From assembly GCA_036322835.1 (NCBI GenBank), contig AP027304.1, forward strand, positions 1,550,001 through 1,614,000: 64,000 nt of DNA, given 5' to 3'. Positions 8,496 to 16,520 of the stretch are shown piece after piece. The stretch is from Tenuifilaceae bacterium CYCD (GTDB taxonomy: Bacteria; Bacteroidota; Bacteroidia; Bacteroidales; Tenuifilaceae). The stretch's first letter is position 1, and every line of letters starts with the position of its first letter. The notes under the pieces are model-generated. The model was given only the letters and a program-made list of their open reading frames with translations. It searched no databases and had not been told where the DNA came from. Both the position numbers and the translations under genes were made by a program.

Positions 8496-9545
8496 TTATT
8501 CGAGAATGTTTCTTAAACTTTCTATATCCTCATCCATTACTTTTTTTAGCTTAGCCACGCTCTTTTTGCAATTATCAGTCCCCTCTAAGATTGCGGTATT
8601 CCTATTGATAGTTCTAAAGTTTAAACGAGCGGAACTTAAATTGTAGGGATATTTCCAAGCCAAAAAACCATCATTGTTTACCTTGTACCCTAATTTTTGC
8701 AAATTGTCACTAAGGTCGCTTGTGATGCTTTTGTTGGGAGGTTTGATTCCGTAGTAGAGGTTATTTAGTATTTCGATGCAGAATTTGTAACCATTGAGAT
8801 CGATTGAATCTAGCGGAATTGTAATTCGGTTATTTTTCTTTTTGTAAAAATCGGAAAGATTGGGTATCGGAGTCTCTAGTTGGGTGCAAAGTTCTCGGAT
8901 GAAGGTTTCTAGTATCAGTAATTTTTTATCTGGGCTATAGGTGTCGTCCTTGATTCCCAGCACATCCTTTTCCAGTACGGATATGTATTGATATATTAAT
9001 GATAAAGTGTTTGGTTTGTCTGTAGATAATTCCAGACATTTATTTAACCATTTCAGAATTGTATCTCTGTATGAAATGCAGCTGTACTGATTCTTGTTAA
9101 GTTTAGTGTTAGTATCTGGTATTTCGAGACTTGTCGCTTGTGGGTGAACTCCCTCTTTGGTGAGGTATAAAATAACGAAACTGTTGGCCTTAGTATGTTC
9201 AGTAATATATTTGTAGTATCTGCCGAGTTGTTGCTCTTGATCGGTTGCATCAATCTTGTTTTCTATGACAATGTAATTGTTTTTATCATCGCATAGCAAT
9301 ATGTCAATCCTGCCAAGGAGCATGGCTTTTTCAACCTCTATTTGCGCTTCGGAAGTGTTGAAAGTAAAATCAACGGGAATTTGATGGTCGTTTTTTAGGA
9401 TTTTAATAAATTCATCTAGGAGTGTAATACTGTTGGAGTTTATAGGGTTGAGAAGTTCGGCGAGAAAGCGCGAGTGCTTAACCTCGTCTTTCTCGAACTC
9501 GAATATCCTAAAAATGTTAAAGTCGTCTTTTAAGAATTCTTGCAT
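8496..9545 (-). CDS. PD-(D/E)XK nuclease family protein (cassette C13)
   Basis: This 349-residue protein has the PDDEXK_4 (PF14281) pattern. An N-terminal FEFEKDEVKHSRFLAELLNP segment supplies the helix with the conserved Glu/His. GRIDILLCDDKNNYIVIENK then gives the catalytic Asp (in RID) and the E-x-K pair (IENKI), followed by QEQQLGRYYKYI. The family is common in Bacteroidota next to restriction or anti-phage genes, and DNA cleavage is expected but not proven. It is third in a leftward four-gene unit behind a WYL regulator and a PH/TM protein. A role in defence is an inference from this company. Confidence 0.85.
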   Translation of the reverse strand: MQEFLKDDFNIFRIFEFEKDEVKHSRFLAELLNPINSNSITLLDEFIKILKNDHQIPVDFTFNTSEAQIEVEKAMLLGRIDILLCDDKNNYIVIENKIDATDQEQQLGRYYKYITEHTKANSFVILYLTKEGVHPQATSLEIPDTNTKLNKNQYSCISYRDTILKWLNKCLELSTDKPNTLSLIYQYISVLEKDVLGIKDDTYSPDKKLLILETFIRELCTQLETPIPNLSDFYKKKNNRITIPLDSIDLNGYKFCIEILNNLYYGIKPPNKSITSDLSDNLQKLGYKVNNDGFLAWKYPYNLSSARLNFRTINRNTAILEGTDNCKKSVAKLKKVMDEDIESLRNILE

Positions 9546-9588
9546 AAGAAGTTACTTTATAGAGTAGATTCAATACATTGTGAGAAAC

Positions 9589-10746
9589 TTAATTTAAACT
9601 TCGTTTCTTTTTTGTGTTTGGTTTATCTGAGTTTATCTGGGCTATCTCTTCCTTGATTTCTTTCTTTTTGCTATTCCAATCCTTCTTAAAATTGCTCAAT
9701 TCTTCGGACAGAAATTCATTGCTAATGCTAGTCGAGTTGATTGTTGAGTTTAGATCTTCCAGAATTAGTTGCGCTTTTTCAATGTTTTTGTTCTGTATTT
9801 CGGTTTTTGCTTTGGTGTATAATTCTAGCACAGCACTATTGGTTTCTAGCAATTTCTTTCTGTCGGAGGATTGGGTTGCGAAATCGGATACCAGCCAGAT
9901 AATTAGGAGTAGAACAAAACTTAGCGCAATTTTTTTCCATGGTTTATCAAGCGAAATCCAAAACATCTTGGCGTAATAGATGGCTTTATTGCCTCCTTTT
10001 TCCAACTCTTTTTTTGCATTGTCGATTTTCTGCTGTTTCTTTTGGTTTTCAAACTCTAATTCTTTCTGCTTGTTGTAGAACTTTAGATCGATCTTTTCTT
10101 TTTCTGTATCTAAGTCATACTTTATTTCATCCTCATCGCTATCATTATCTTTTTCGGTGTGCCTGTTGTTTTTTTCATTGTATCCATTGTTTTTTTTATT
10201 GAATCTGGTATTTTCTTTATTGCTACTATCGTTTTCGCTATTATTACCATCATTTTCATTGTAGTACGCATCTTCCTCATTGTTCACTTCGCTTTGCAAT
10301 TTTGATTTTTTTACTTTTGAAGATGCTTTTGTTTTGGAAGTGGTCTTTGTTCTTGTCGAGGTTTTTTGCGGTTCATCGTCATCAGATCTGTCACGGTTAC
10401 GCCTTGACCGATATTCTTCAAGACGCATTTCTCTATCTCTTTTGGTTTTCTCAATTCGCGCGAGTTTGCCCGATTTGCCATCTTTAATTGTTCTTTCAAT
10501 ACTTCTTGCATCAGATGATGATAGTCCATGAACTTTCACTTTCACATTGCTTGCCATAAATGTTATTGTTGCAAAACCAATAAAAGGAGAGTCTATTTCA
10601 AAAGAAGAAATTTCTGAATATGCAATGAATGTTTTTTTGTTTTTAAAAAACCCAGGTATTGTAACATATAAACCGTCTGTTTCAGTTTCAATAACAGGTG
10701 GAAAAAGTGTGTTTCCTTCAGATAGCCTTGAAGCTGTATATTTCAT
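9589..10746 (-). CDS. Membrane protein with PH-like N-terminus and charged linker (cassette C13)
   Basis: This is a 385-residue protein. Residues about 10-90 are beta-rich with LYVTIPGFF, SEISSFEID and ITFMASNVKVKV, compatible with a bacterial PH domain. Next comes a very charged low-complexity region (repeats of TK/SK, then Asn/Lys/Glu-rich) and a helix rich in Lys and Glu. One membrane segment follows (IALSFVLLLIIWLVSDFA, about residue 275), then a C-terminal coiled coil. There is no catalytic motif. It sits between the WYL regulator (61-base gap) and the nuclease (43-base gap). A membrane-anchored partner or sensor for the nuclease is possible but unproven. Confidence 0.7.
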   Translation of the reverse strand: MKYTASRLSEGNTLFPPVIETETDGLYVTIPGFFKNKKTFIAYSEISSFEIDSPFIGFATITFMASNVKVKVHGLSSSDARSIERTIKDGKSGKLARIEKTKRDREMRLEEYRSRRNRDRSDDDEPQKTSTRTKTTSKTKASSKVKKSKLQSEVNNEEDAYYNENDGNNSENDSSNKENTRFNKKNNGYNEKNNRHTEKDNDSDEDEIKYDLDTEKEKIDLKFYNKQKELEFENQKKQQKIDNAKKELEKGGNKAIYYAKMFWISLDKPWKKIALSFVLLLIIWLVSDFATQSSDRKKLLETNSAVLELYTKAKTEIQNKNIEKAQLILEDLNSTINSTSISNEFLSEELSNFKKDWNSKKKEIKEEIAQINSDKPNTKKKRSLN

Positions 10747-10807
10747 ATTTTTAGTTTTTAGTATTCATACTACGTTATTCAAATGTAATATTATTTGACA
10801 AAGTTGC

Positions 10808-11728
10808 CTAGTGATGATTCAAATTATATTGATTTGTAGTTTTTACAAGTTCTCGTATTATTTTGTTTTGAAGGTTATCTGGTGCGATAACTTTGATTTC
10901 ACTACCATGCGAGAGCAATTCCATAATAAAATCGTGGGTTATTTGCAACTTTAATTTTATGCGCAATTCTACTTCGTTGTCAATTATTATTGTTTGAGAA
11001 CGATGCAGTGGTTGCGATTTAATAAACTTTCCTTTTAATGGTTTGAACGACAATTCAACTTCTTCGACTTTTGCATCCGATATTTTAAAAACGCCGAAAG
11101 ATTCTTTAAAATAACTTGCTGGAGTAATGCCCTGAGGTATGTCGAAGCTTGCAGAGGAACTTGCTGGCATTGGGTCATTCACAATGCGTTCTAATGCAAA
11201 TGATTTAATTAGTTTATCTTTTCTATCTTTCGCGACAACGTACCACCGTCCTTTGAATTCTTTTATGAAAAAGGGTTCTATTGTTCTCTTTTCAGTAGTT
11301 TCTTCAATATATTTACAATAGAGGAATTCAACTCTTTTACGGTTTTGAATAGCATCGAGTAAGATTAGTAAGTGTTCGCTACCGCTCTTACGAGGCTCTG
11401 CGGCAATGTAGCAATTCGCTTCTTTAAAAACTTGATATGTGTTGATGAAGCGATACGAATCGAGAAGTGTTTCAGTGTTTTGTGTCAGGGATTCGCTTTC
11501 AATATAGTAACCACGATATGTGTTATCGTAACTTATTTCTACGCCAAATAATTCTATTATTTCTGAGAGGTCTCTATGAAAGGTTCGCTTTGAGAAACCT
11601 GCCTCATCGTCATCTTTAAAATTTGAATTATCGAATTTGTCGGCTATTTCATTGAATGTTATATAGGGTTTGTTTTTTATGGTGTCGTATAGCCACAAAT
11701 AACGTTTGAAAAATGCTCTTTTGGACAT
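10808..11728 (-). CDS. WYL-domain transcriptional regulator (cassette C13)
   Basis: This 306-residue protein has an N-terminal winged-helix part (about residues 1-75, including FNEIADKF and KRTFHRDLSEII). A WYL domain follows, seen as KRVEFLYCKY and then GRWYVVAKDRKDKLIKSFAL. A C-terminal WCX-like part comes last (VELSFKPLKGKFIKS, then HGSEIKVIAP). WYL proteins bind nucleotides or nucleic acid and often repress phage-defence operons (for example CapW and BrxR). It is the first gene of a leftward four-gene unit and likely controls it. The start is the only ATG before the conserved FKRYLWLYD helix. Confidence 0.9.
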   Translation of the reverse strand: MSKRAFFKRYLWLYDTIKNKPYITFNEIADKFDNSNFKDDDEAGFSKRTFHRDLSEIIELFGVEISYDNTYRGYYIESESLTQNTETLLDSYRFINTYQVFKEANCYIAAEPRKSGSEHLLILLDAIQNRKRVEFLYCKYIEETTEKRTIEPFFIKEFKGRWYVVAKDRKDKLIKSFALERIVNDPMPASSSASFDIPQGITPASYFKESFGVFKISDAKVEEVELSFKPLKGKFIKSQPLHRSQTIIIDNEVELRIKLKLQITHDFIMELLSHGSEIKVIAPDNLQNKIIRELVKTTNQYNLNHH

Positions 11729-11877
11729 ACAATTTACTTTTTTGTTTAGGATGTAAAGATAGAATGGAGGTGTGCCAATGTGTGGCTTTTGTATTTTTCA
11801 GTCGAAGTATTTATCTTAATTTTCATTTTTTGTCTTTCGTATTACTTTATTCGATTGCTATAATACGAGTGGTGGGA

Positions 11878-11960
11878 GAAAAGCAAGAGGTTGGTAGCGA
11901 AGGGAGGCTTGCAGGGATGGGCTGCCAAGCTTTTGCTTTTGAGCGTTGGCATATTTGTTT
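11878..11960. repeat. G-rich repeat element at 5' end of cassette C13
   Basis: GGGAGGCTTGCAGGG, GGGCTGCCAAG and CTTTTG recur in the order seen at 6835-6935, and less closely at 7195-7290. It lies in the 283-base gap between the WYL gene start and attC 5, which holds no gene. Confidence 0.4.
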
Positions 11961-12012
11961 TCTTCTTTTTCAAATCGTGTAAATAGTTATTTGTCGAGAT
12001 GATTTGGCTTGT

Positions 12013-12148
12013 TGCTAACGTTTTCGCGGTAAATTGGTTGGCTGGGATGACGGCGGCGACGTCGTCATCCCCCGACACCGCGAAACTAAAGTACGAAAAG
12101 TTTGCCTATCAGCAAATCTGCCCAGCTGCAATTTACCGCGTGTTAGGT
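12013..12148 (-). repeat. attC-like site 5
   Basis: Boxes are TGCTAAC (12013-12019) and GTTAGGT (12142-12148). The arms CGCGGTAAATTGGTTGG and CAATTTACCGCG pair well. The right end GTTAGGTGC matches GCACCTAAC of site 6, not its own left end. Confidence 0.84.
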
Positions 12149-12165
12149 GCTGCCGTTTTTTCTTG

Positions 12166-12654
12166 TCAGTTCTTGGGTTTTGAATATTTTCCAGTGTTGA
12201 AAGGGTCATACGTAATAGAATAATTTCCTTTCACATTGTCACGCGTATAAATCGAAATCACGTATTTTTTTATTGAGTCATTCGTATATTCTCTGTCATC
12301 TGTTGGTATTTCGAACTGGTCAAGGTCGAGTAAATGAATTTTCAATATTTTCACGCTCGTGTCGGCAGGAATGGTGTTGAAAGTAATTTCTCCCCAAGTA
12401 AATGAACAACTTTCAAGGTTTGAATTCCATCCTTTTCCTGACAGATAAATATTATAGTTATCATCACTAGTTTTATGCTCTCCAAATTTTTTAAAACTAC
12501 ATAAACAATCGTTTCTTGTCGTTTCTTTTCCATTTGAATTGCTTTTCAATTCAGTCTTTGGAGTATTTTTCGTTTCAGGAGAATAGTCTCTCTTCTTATT
12601 CTGACAATTTACAATTATCAGTATTATCAAGCAGTAGAATATTGTATTTTTCAT
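12166..12654 (-). CDS. Hypothetical lipoprotein (cassette C12)
   Basis: From the ATG at 12654 the protein has 162 residues; upstream ATGs at 12663 and 12660 are also possible. The N-terminus MKNTIFYCLIILIIVNCQ ends in a lipobox (IVNC), followed by a Lys/Ser/Asn-rich linker and a small globular part with three Cys residues (CLCSF and LESC). No family is recognised. The start codon lies 18 bases from the cassette end, so there is no room for a promoter inside the cassette and transcription must come from upstream cassettes or the neighbouring attC. Confidence 0.7.
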   Translation of the reverse strand: MKNTIFYCLIILIIVNCQNKKRDYSPETKNTPKTELKSNSNGKETTRNDCLCSFKKFGEHKTSDDNYNIYLSGKGWNSNLESCSFTWGEITFNTIPADTSVKILKIHLLDLDQFEIPTDDREYTNDSIKKYVISIYTRDNVKGNYSITYDPFNTGKYSKPKN

Positions 12655-12672
12655 AGTCATCATTACGGTTGC

Positions 12673-12806
12673 ACCTAACGGTCGGCAGTTGCTTACGCTG
12701 GGGAGTTAAACTCCAGCGGCGTCATCACCCGCTAAACCGAAACTAAATTAGTAATATTTTTGGAATCTGCATCATCAACCCCAGTGAAAGTAACTGCTTG
12801 TTAGCG
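12673..12806 (-). repeat. attC-like site 6 (family A)
   Basis: Boxes are ACCTAAC (12673-12679) and GTTAGCG (12800-12806). The boxes are not complementary to each other, yet the left one matches site 5's right end and the right one (GTTAGCGTTA) matches TAACGCTAAC of site 7. Arms are GGCAGTTGC and GTAACTGC. Confidence 0.86.
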
Positions 12807-12828
12807 TTAGTGTTTTATATATTAATCG

Positions 12829-13344
12829 TTAAATATTGTCGTTATGGAAGAAGAAAAAAAAAGAAGATAGTGAATTAACTACTGCTGAACTTATTTGGTG
12901 TTTAGCGATTGGCTCTTCGCTTGGAGTGTCACTTGGATTGTATTTAGCATCAATTCTATGACACATATATGTCAAAATTACCATCAATATAGCTGTAAGA
13001 AATATGTATACTAGTTTCTTTTTAAATTTTCTTTTCTGAATTAAAAATTCCTTTTTAGCCCACTTTATCATTATATATGTTATAAATGATAACTTGATTT
13101 CTAATGGGTAAATTTGGTTGTCAATTACTACTTCAATTTTGTATGATGATAATGTTATAGGTTCTATTTTAAAATCAAGAGGCAATTTAATTTTTTCAAT
13201 AGGCTTATTAATAATATACAATTTTAAAGTAATTATCTTGTCATCCCTTATAGACAATACATTATTGTATGGTCTGACAGATAAATCTCTTGCATCCTTT
13301 TCGTCAAATAAAAATTTAACGGGTATTTCTTTAGTATGTATCAT
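12829..13344 (-). CDS. Hypothetical single-pass membrane protein (cassette C11)
   Basis: This 171-residue protein has a beta-rich, positively charged N-terminal part of about 90 residues and a Lys/Arg cluster (QKRKFKKK). One membrane helix (LVYIFLTAILMVILTYM, about residues 109-125) and a short tail rich in Ser and Phe follow. The start at 13344 is 15 bases from the attC box of site 7. No family or motif is recognised. It is the only gene of its cassette. The downstream end of the frame runs through a poly-Phe stretch, so the exact stop is as read but the tail is odd. Confidence 0.6.
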   Translation of the reverse strand: MIHTKEIPVKFLFDEKDARDLSVRPYNNVLSIRDDKIITLKLYIINKPIEKIKLPLDFKIEPITLSSYKIEVVIDNQIYPLEIKLSFITYIMIKWAKKEFLIQKRKFKKKLVYIFLTAILMVILTYMCHRIDAKYNPSDTPSEEPIAKHQISSAVVNSLSSFFFFFHNDNI

Positions 13345-13358
13345 AGTCTTAACATTAA

Positions 13359-13493
13359 CGCTAACGGTCGGCTGTTGCTTACGCTGGGGAGTTAACCGCC
13401 AGCGACGTTATCCGCCGTTAAAAAGTTAGTTAAAGGTAGTAAAAATTCTGCATCTGTATCATCAGCCCCAGTGAAAGTAACAGCCTGTTAGGC
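13359..13493 (-). repeat. attC-like site 7 (family A variant)
   Basis: Boxes are CGCTAAC (13359-13365) and GTTAGGC (13487-13493). Here the arm reads GGCTGTTGC and its partner GTAACAGCC, where the other family A sites read GGCAGTTGC and GTAACTGCC: a two-sided change that keeps the stem. The centre is GTTATCCGCCGTTAAAAAG, shared with site 16. Confidence 0.87.
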
Positions 13494-13497
13494 ACAG

Positions 13498-14367
13498 TTA
13501 TTTATTGTTTGTTTCTTTTTTAATTTTCGACTTTCTTTTTGGTTTAGTTTTTTCTAACGGATTTCTTTTTTTAACCAAATTAGTTTCGTTTAGTTTGGCT
13601 TTTTTTGTTTTACTTTTCTGATATTCAATACTTGGCCATATTTTATTTAATGCTTCTTCTAGAATTTCCGTTATTTGTAAACAACACTCATAAGATTGTA
13701 AAAAGTATTGAATATCAACTGGTAAAAACTGTCCTGACTTAACTCTTGCTAAAGTGTCTGCTTTTGCTAAATATATTTCATTTGCTATACCTTGATTATG
13801 TATATAAATATCTCTAGTTGCTTTTAATTCTATGTATTTATGAAATACGGGTTTTTCTAGAAGATTAATACCAATGTATTTGTTAAACTCTTCTGCAAAG
13901 TCTTTTGGTGATTTGTATGCTAACTCATTTATTACTGTATTTACGAGTGCAAATTTGATTTCTTCAAGAGATTTGGCTTCAAGAACTAACTCAAAATCAA
14001 GTTTTCTTTTATTTGATATTTTAATTGGAAATTCAATTAGAGTCTCTCTTAGGATATCTCCAAATAATGCTTCAATTGTTGTCACTAATTGGTAGATACC
14101 ATTTATAGGTAACTGATTAAGCCCTAAGTATTGATACCTTGCAATAAGATTTTCTTTCGTGTATTTGTAAGTTGTATTAATTGGTGTATTGTCTGGACTA
14201 TAACCAATTGGAACAGTTACTTCAATTGTAGTTTCTTTTGTCTCATTGATAAGTTGAACATATTTATCAAAAGACTGATAGGTCAACTGAGCAATTTCTC
14301 CATGCAGAAAAAGAAGATTTCTTGAATTCATTACTCTTTTAAATAATTTGTCGCCAAAGGTATCCAT
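13498..14367 (-). CDS. HEPN-like hypothetical protein (cassette C10)
   Basis: This is a 289-residue mainly helical protein. Residues 185-190 read RDIYIH followed by Asn, an R-x4-H motif of the type found at the active site of HEPN ribonucleases. It sits in a helix flanked by KYIELKAT and ANEIYLAKADTL, much as in RiboL-PSP-HEPN-like proteins. The last 45 residues are strongly basic and could bind nucleic acid. If the HEPN call is right, the protein may be an RNase toxin or defence effector. No antitoxin gene accompanies it. The start is 20 bases from the attC box. The family call is tentative. Confidence 0.62.
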   Translation of the reverse strand: MDTFGDKLFKRVMNSRNLLFLHGEIAQLTYQSFDKYVQLINETKETTIEVTVPIGYSPDNTPINTTYKYTKENLIARYQYLGLNQLPINGIYQLVTTIEALFGDILRETLIEFPIKISNKRKLDFELVLEAKSLEEIKFALVNTVINELAYKSPKDFAEEFNKYIGINLLEKPVFHKYIELKATRDIYIHNQGIANEIYLAKADTLARVKSGQFLPVDIQYFLQSYECCLQITEILEEALNKIWPSIEYQKSKTKKAKLNETNLVKKRNPLEKTKPKRKSKIKKETNNK

Positions 14368-14386
14368 AGTGTCAAAATATAATTGT

Positions 14387-14520
14387 GCCTAACGGTCGGC
14401 AGTTGCTTACGCTGGGGAGTTAAGCTCCAGTGGCGTCATCACCCGCTAAACCGAAACTAAAATACTAAATATTTCCGTATCTGCATCATCAGCCCCAGTG
14501 AAAGTAACTGCCTGTTGTGC
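14387..14520 (-). repeat. attC-like site 8 (family A)
   Basis: Boxes are GCCTAAC (14387-14393) and GTTGTGC (14514-14520). The right box is a departure from the common GTTAGC, and it is matched by GCACAAC of site 9: the clearest case of cassette ends agreeing with each other rather than with the site. Confidence 0.88.
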
Positions 14521-14528
14521 GCTGTTTT

Positions 14529-14963
14529 TTATTTAATAAATTTCACTATTAATTTTGTATCTTGATAGTTGTATTTAATTTCTTTCTGACCTCCATTTTT
14601 AATTATATCATCCAACATATGCCTTGTTGTTTGGTTATATATTAATAGTTTTAAATCATTTTCTTTAATTCCAATAGTATTGTTAAACTCACCATCAATA
14701 ATAATTTTATTAATACCAAGATAAATGTACATACGAAATTCTTGCTTAAAAATTGATTGTTCTATAAATTGTAATTCAAAAATATTTATCCCAGAAAAGT
14801 ACACAAACAAGAATTTACCAATGTAGGAAGATATAAAAAACAATATTACCGTATACCACCATTTCATTTCCAATCCAGTATTTAAACTTATTGGAATAAA
14901 TATTAAAAGAGAAAGGGAAAGCGTCGCTGTTATATAGATGTTTTTTAGTAATTTTGGGCTCAT
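14529..14963 (-). CDS. Small membrane protein (cassette C9, gene 2)
   Basis: This 144-residue protein has two membrane helices near the N-terminus (about residues 10-28 and 36-56) and a soluble C-terminal part of about 85 residues ending in YNYQDTKLIVKFIK. No family is recognised. It starts two bases after the stop of the membrane protein gene at 14966-15586, so the two are translated from one message and probably act together. Its stop is 9 bases from attC 8. Confidence 0.66.
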   Translation of the reverse strand: MSPKLLKNIYITATLSLSLLIFIPISLNTGLEMKWWYTVILFFISSYIGKFLFVYFSGINIFELQFIEQSIFKQEFRMYIYLGINKIIIDGEFNNTIGIKENDLKLLIYNQTTRHMLDDIIKNGGQKEIKYNYQDTKLIVKFIK

Positions 14964-14965
14964 AA

Positions 14966-15586
14966 TTATAATGTTTTATATACAGAGTAGGTTTCACCCG
15001 TAATTTTGTTTTCTAGTTTTATTAATCCAATGTAATATAAAAACTTAAAATTCAACTCGTTTCTGATTGCTGATTTTATTATTGTATCCATATAAAAATA
15101 TTTTGCCTTATGTATACTTTTAACTTGGACGAAGGCTGGTATAATCATTCCAAAGAGTTCATATTTCGAAAAAATAACCGAATATATGCTTAACCCCAAA
15201 ATTGAAAGCCAATAAAGTTTTTTATAGGGACTTTTAAGTATACCATTTGCATATGCTGCTAAAGGAATCAGAGGAAGTAAAAAATATAACCAAAAGTTTG
15301 ATATTAGTAATGGATACAATAACATAAAGACTGTTGTACCATACAAAACGTATGTAGTGAACCACTTGTATTTTCTTGCTTCATTATCATATTCTACTAG
15401 CCACAAAACAAATGTGTCAAACTTTATTATAGAAAATATATCTATTTCTATATCATAGTGGTCTAATAGAGTTTTAATGTTTTCATAAAATGGAATTCCA
15501 GTTAGTTCAGTAATAGGTAAATATGGCAATTCTCTTAATTCTCGTTTCTCATTATTTGTCAAGAAATCGAATAGCCTTTTATTCAT
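14966..15586 (-). CDS. Multi-pass membrane protein (cassette C9, gene 1)
   Basis: This 206-residue protein has a soluble N-terminal 75 residues followed by about four membrane segments (roughly 78-96, 100-117, 124-142 and 145-153) and a soluble tail. No motif or family is recognised. It is the first of two adjacent genes in one cassette. The 90 bases upstream of the start to attC 9 could hold a promoter, but no clear TAnnTTTG box was found. Pairing with the next small membrane protein suggests a two-component membrane system of unknown role. Confidence 0.66.
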   Translation of the reverse strand: MNKRLFDFLTNNEKRELRELPYLPITELTGIPFYENIKTLLDHYDIEIDIFSIIKFDTFVLWLVEYDNEARKYKWFTTYVLYGTTVFMLLYPLLISNFWLYFLLPLIPLAAYANGILKSPYKKLYWLSILGLSIYSVIFSKYELFGMIIPAFVQVKSIHKAKYFYMDTIIKSAIRNELNFKFLYYIGLIKLENKITGETYSVYKTL

Positions 15587-15676
15587 AATTTTAAATTTTA
15601 TTGGGTTTTATTCATTCTTTTAATAACTCTCTTATTGCTATAGAAACAAATAAACCTTAAATGACATTATAATTGC

Positions 15677-15805
15677 GCACAACGGTCGGGTGTTGATTTT
15701 GTTTGGGTGTTACCTCCAGCTTTGTCATCACCCGAAGTAAAATTAGTAAAAGGTATGAACTCTGCAAACGGAATCAGCCCAAATAAAATTAACACTTTGT
15801 TAGCA
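15677..15805 (-). repeat. attC-like site 9 (family B)
   Basis: Boxes are GCACAAC (15677-15683) and GTTAGCA (15799-15805). The arms GGTCGGGTGTTGATTTTG and AAATTAACACTTTG match sites 2 and 4. The right end GTTAGCAAACGTTTT complements site 10's left end with one difference. Confidence 0.85.
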
Positions 15806-15838
15806 AACGTTTTTTAATATATAAACTAAAATAATAAT

Positions 15839-16081
15839 ATGGAAGAAAAATCACAAATCGAAATCGCCTATTATAATGAATTTAATAGAGATTTCAATGA
15901 AGACATGAGAAATACATTCACAACAGAAGAAGCAGTTAAATTTATTTCATTCTTTCGTTTATCGGAAGATATTTCTCATTTAGATGATAGTTTAATAATT
16001 GACATTATTTTATCTATTGCTGATGCAAAAAGAGATATACGACAATTAGAATTATCGTTTTCCACCATTAAAAATAAGTGA
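15839..16081 (+). CDS. Small acidic protein on opposite strand (cassette C8)
   Basis: This 80-residue, helical, acidic protein starts MEEKSQIEIAYYNEF and contains EEAVKFISFFRLSED and DDSLIIDIILSIADAK. It reads rightward, against most cassette genes and against the direction from the recombinase. Its 3' end overlaps by 30 bases the 3' end of the leftward gene at 16052-16297. No family is recognised. The composition and the normal start context 34 bases after attC 9 suggest a real gene, but the overlap leaves some doubt. It may be a partner or antidote of its convergent neighbour. Confidence 0.6.
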   Translation: MEEKSQIEIAYYNEFNRDFNEDMRNTFTTEEAVKFISFFRLSEDISHLDDSLIIDIILSIADAKRDIRQLELSFSTIKNK

Positions 16082-16297
16082 AAAGTTATCGTTTTTGATT
16101 TTAACTTTTTCTAAACGTGATAATATATTATTTAGATATTCAGTTTTTGTTTTATCAGGCATATCACTAGGAATGTTATCATAGTTGGTAGCATCTAGTA
16201 GTATGCTATTTATTTCGGATGACATTGATTTTCTAACATATGGATAAATTCCATTGTTAAAGTAGTCTTCTAGTTGTTTACGTAATGTTATTTCCAT
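16052..16297 (-). CDS. Small protein, convergent partner (cassette C8)
   Basis: This 81-residue protein begins MEITLRKQLEDYFNNG and ends in a helical Lys-rich segment (SRLEKVKIKNDNFSLIF). It is leftward like most cassette genes, starts 45 bases from the attC 10 box, and overlaps the 3' end of the rightward gene at 15839-16081 by 30 bases. No family is recognised and no membrane segment is seen. With its convergent neighbour it repeats the arrangement found in the next cassette, C7. Confidence 0.6.
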   Translation of the reverse strand: MEITLRKQLEDYFNNGIYPYVRKSMSSEINSILLDATNYDNIPSDMPDKTKTEYLNNILSRLEKVKIKNDNFSLIFNGGKR

Positions 16298-16341
16298 AAT
16301 TTAAACGGTGTTAATGTTATGTAATCTAGTCTTAAAATGTT

Positions 16342-16475
16342 TGCTAACGTTTCCACGGTTGAGCCAGATTGGGAGTTACCTACAGCGTCGGTATCAGCCG
16401 TGATGCAGAGGCTAAGTTAGGAATAAGAAACCGCATCCGCAAATCAGCCCAATTTGGGTTAACCGTGTGTTGGCA
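16342..16475 (-). repeat. attC-like site 10
   Basis: Boxes are TGCTAAC (16342-16348) and GTTGGCA (16469-16475). Arms are CCACGGTTGAGCCAGATTGG and CCAATTTGGGTTAACCGTG. The right end GTTGGCAAACGTATT complements the left end of site 11 with one G/A difference. Confidence 0.84.
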
Positions 16476-16520
16476 AACGTATTTGTATCTTTGTGTATCA
16501 ATCAATTAAATCATTTTACT

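Noticed and set aside
9614-9976. Rightward 120-codon ORF opposite the PH/TM gene
   Set aside because: It is an antisense shadow of a Lys/Glu-rich coding region.
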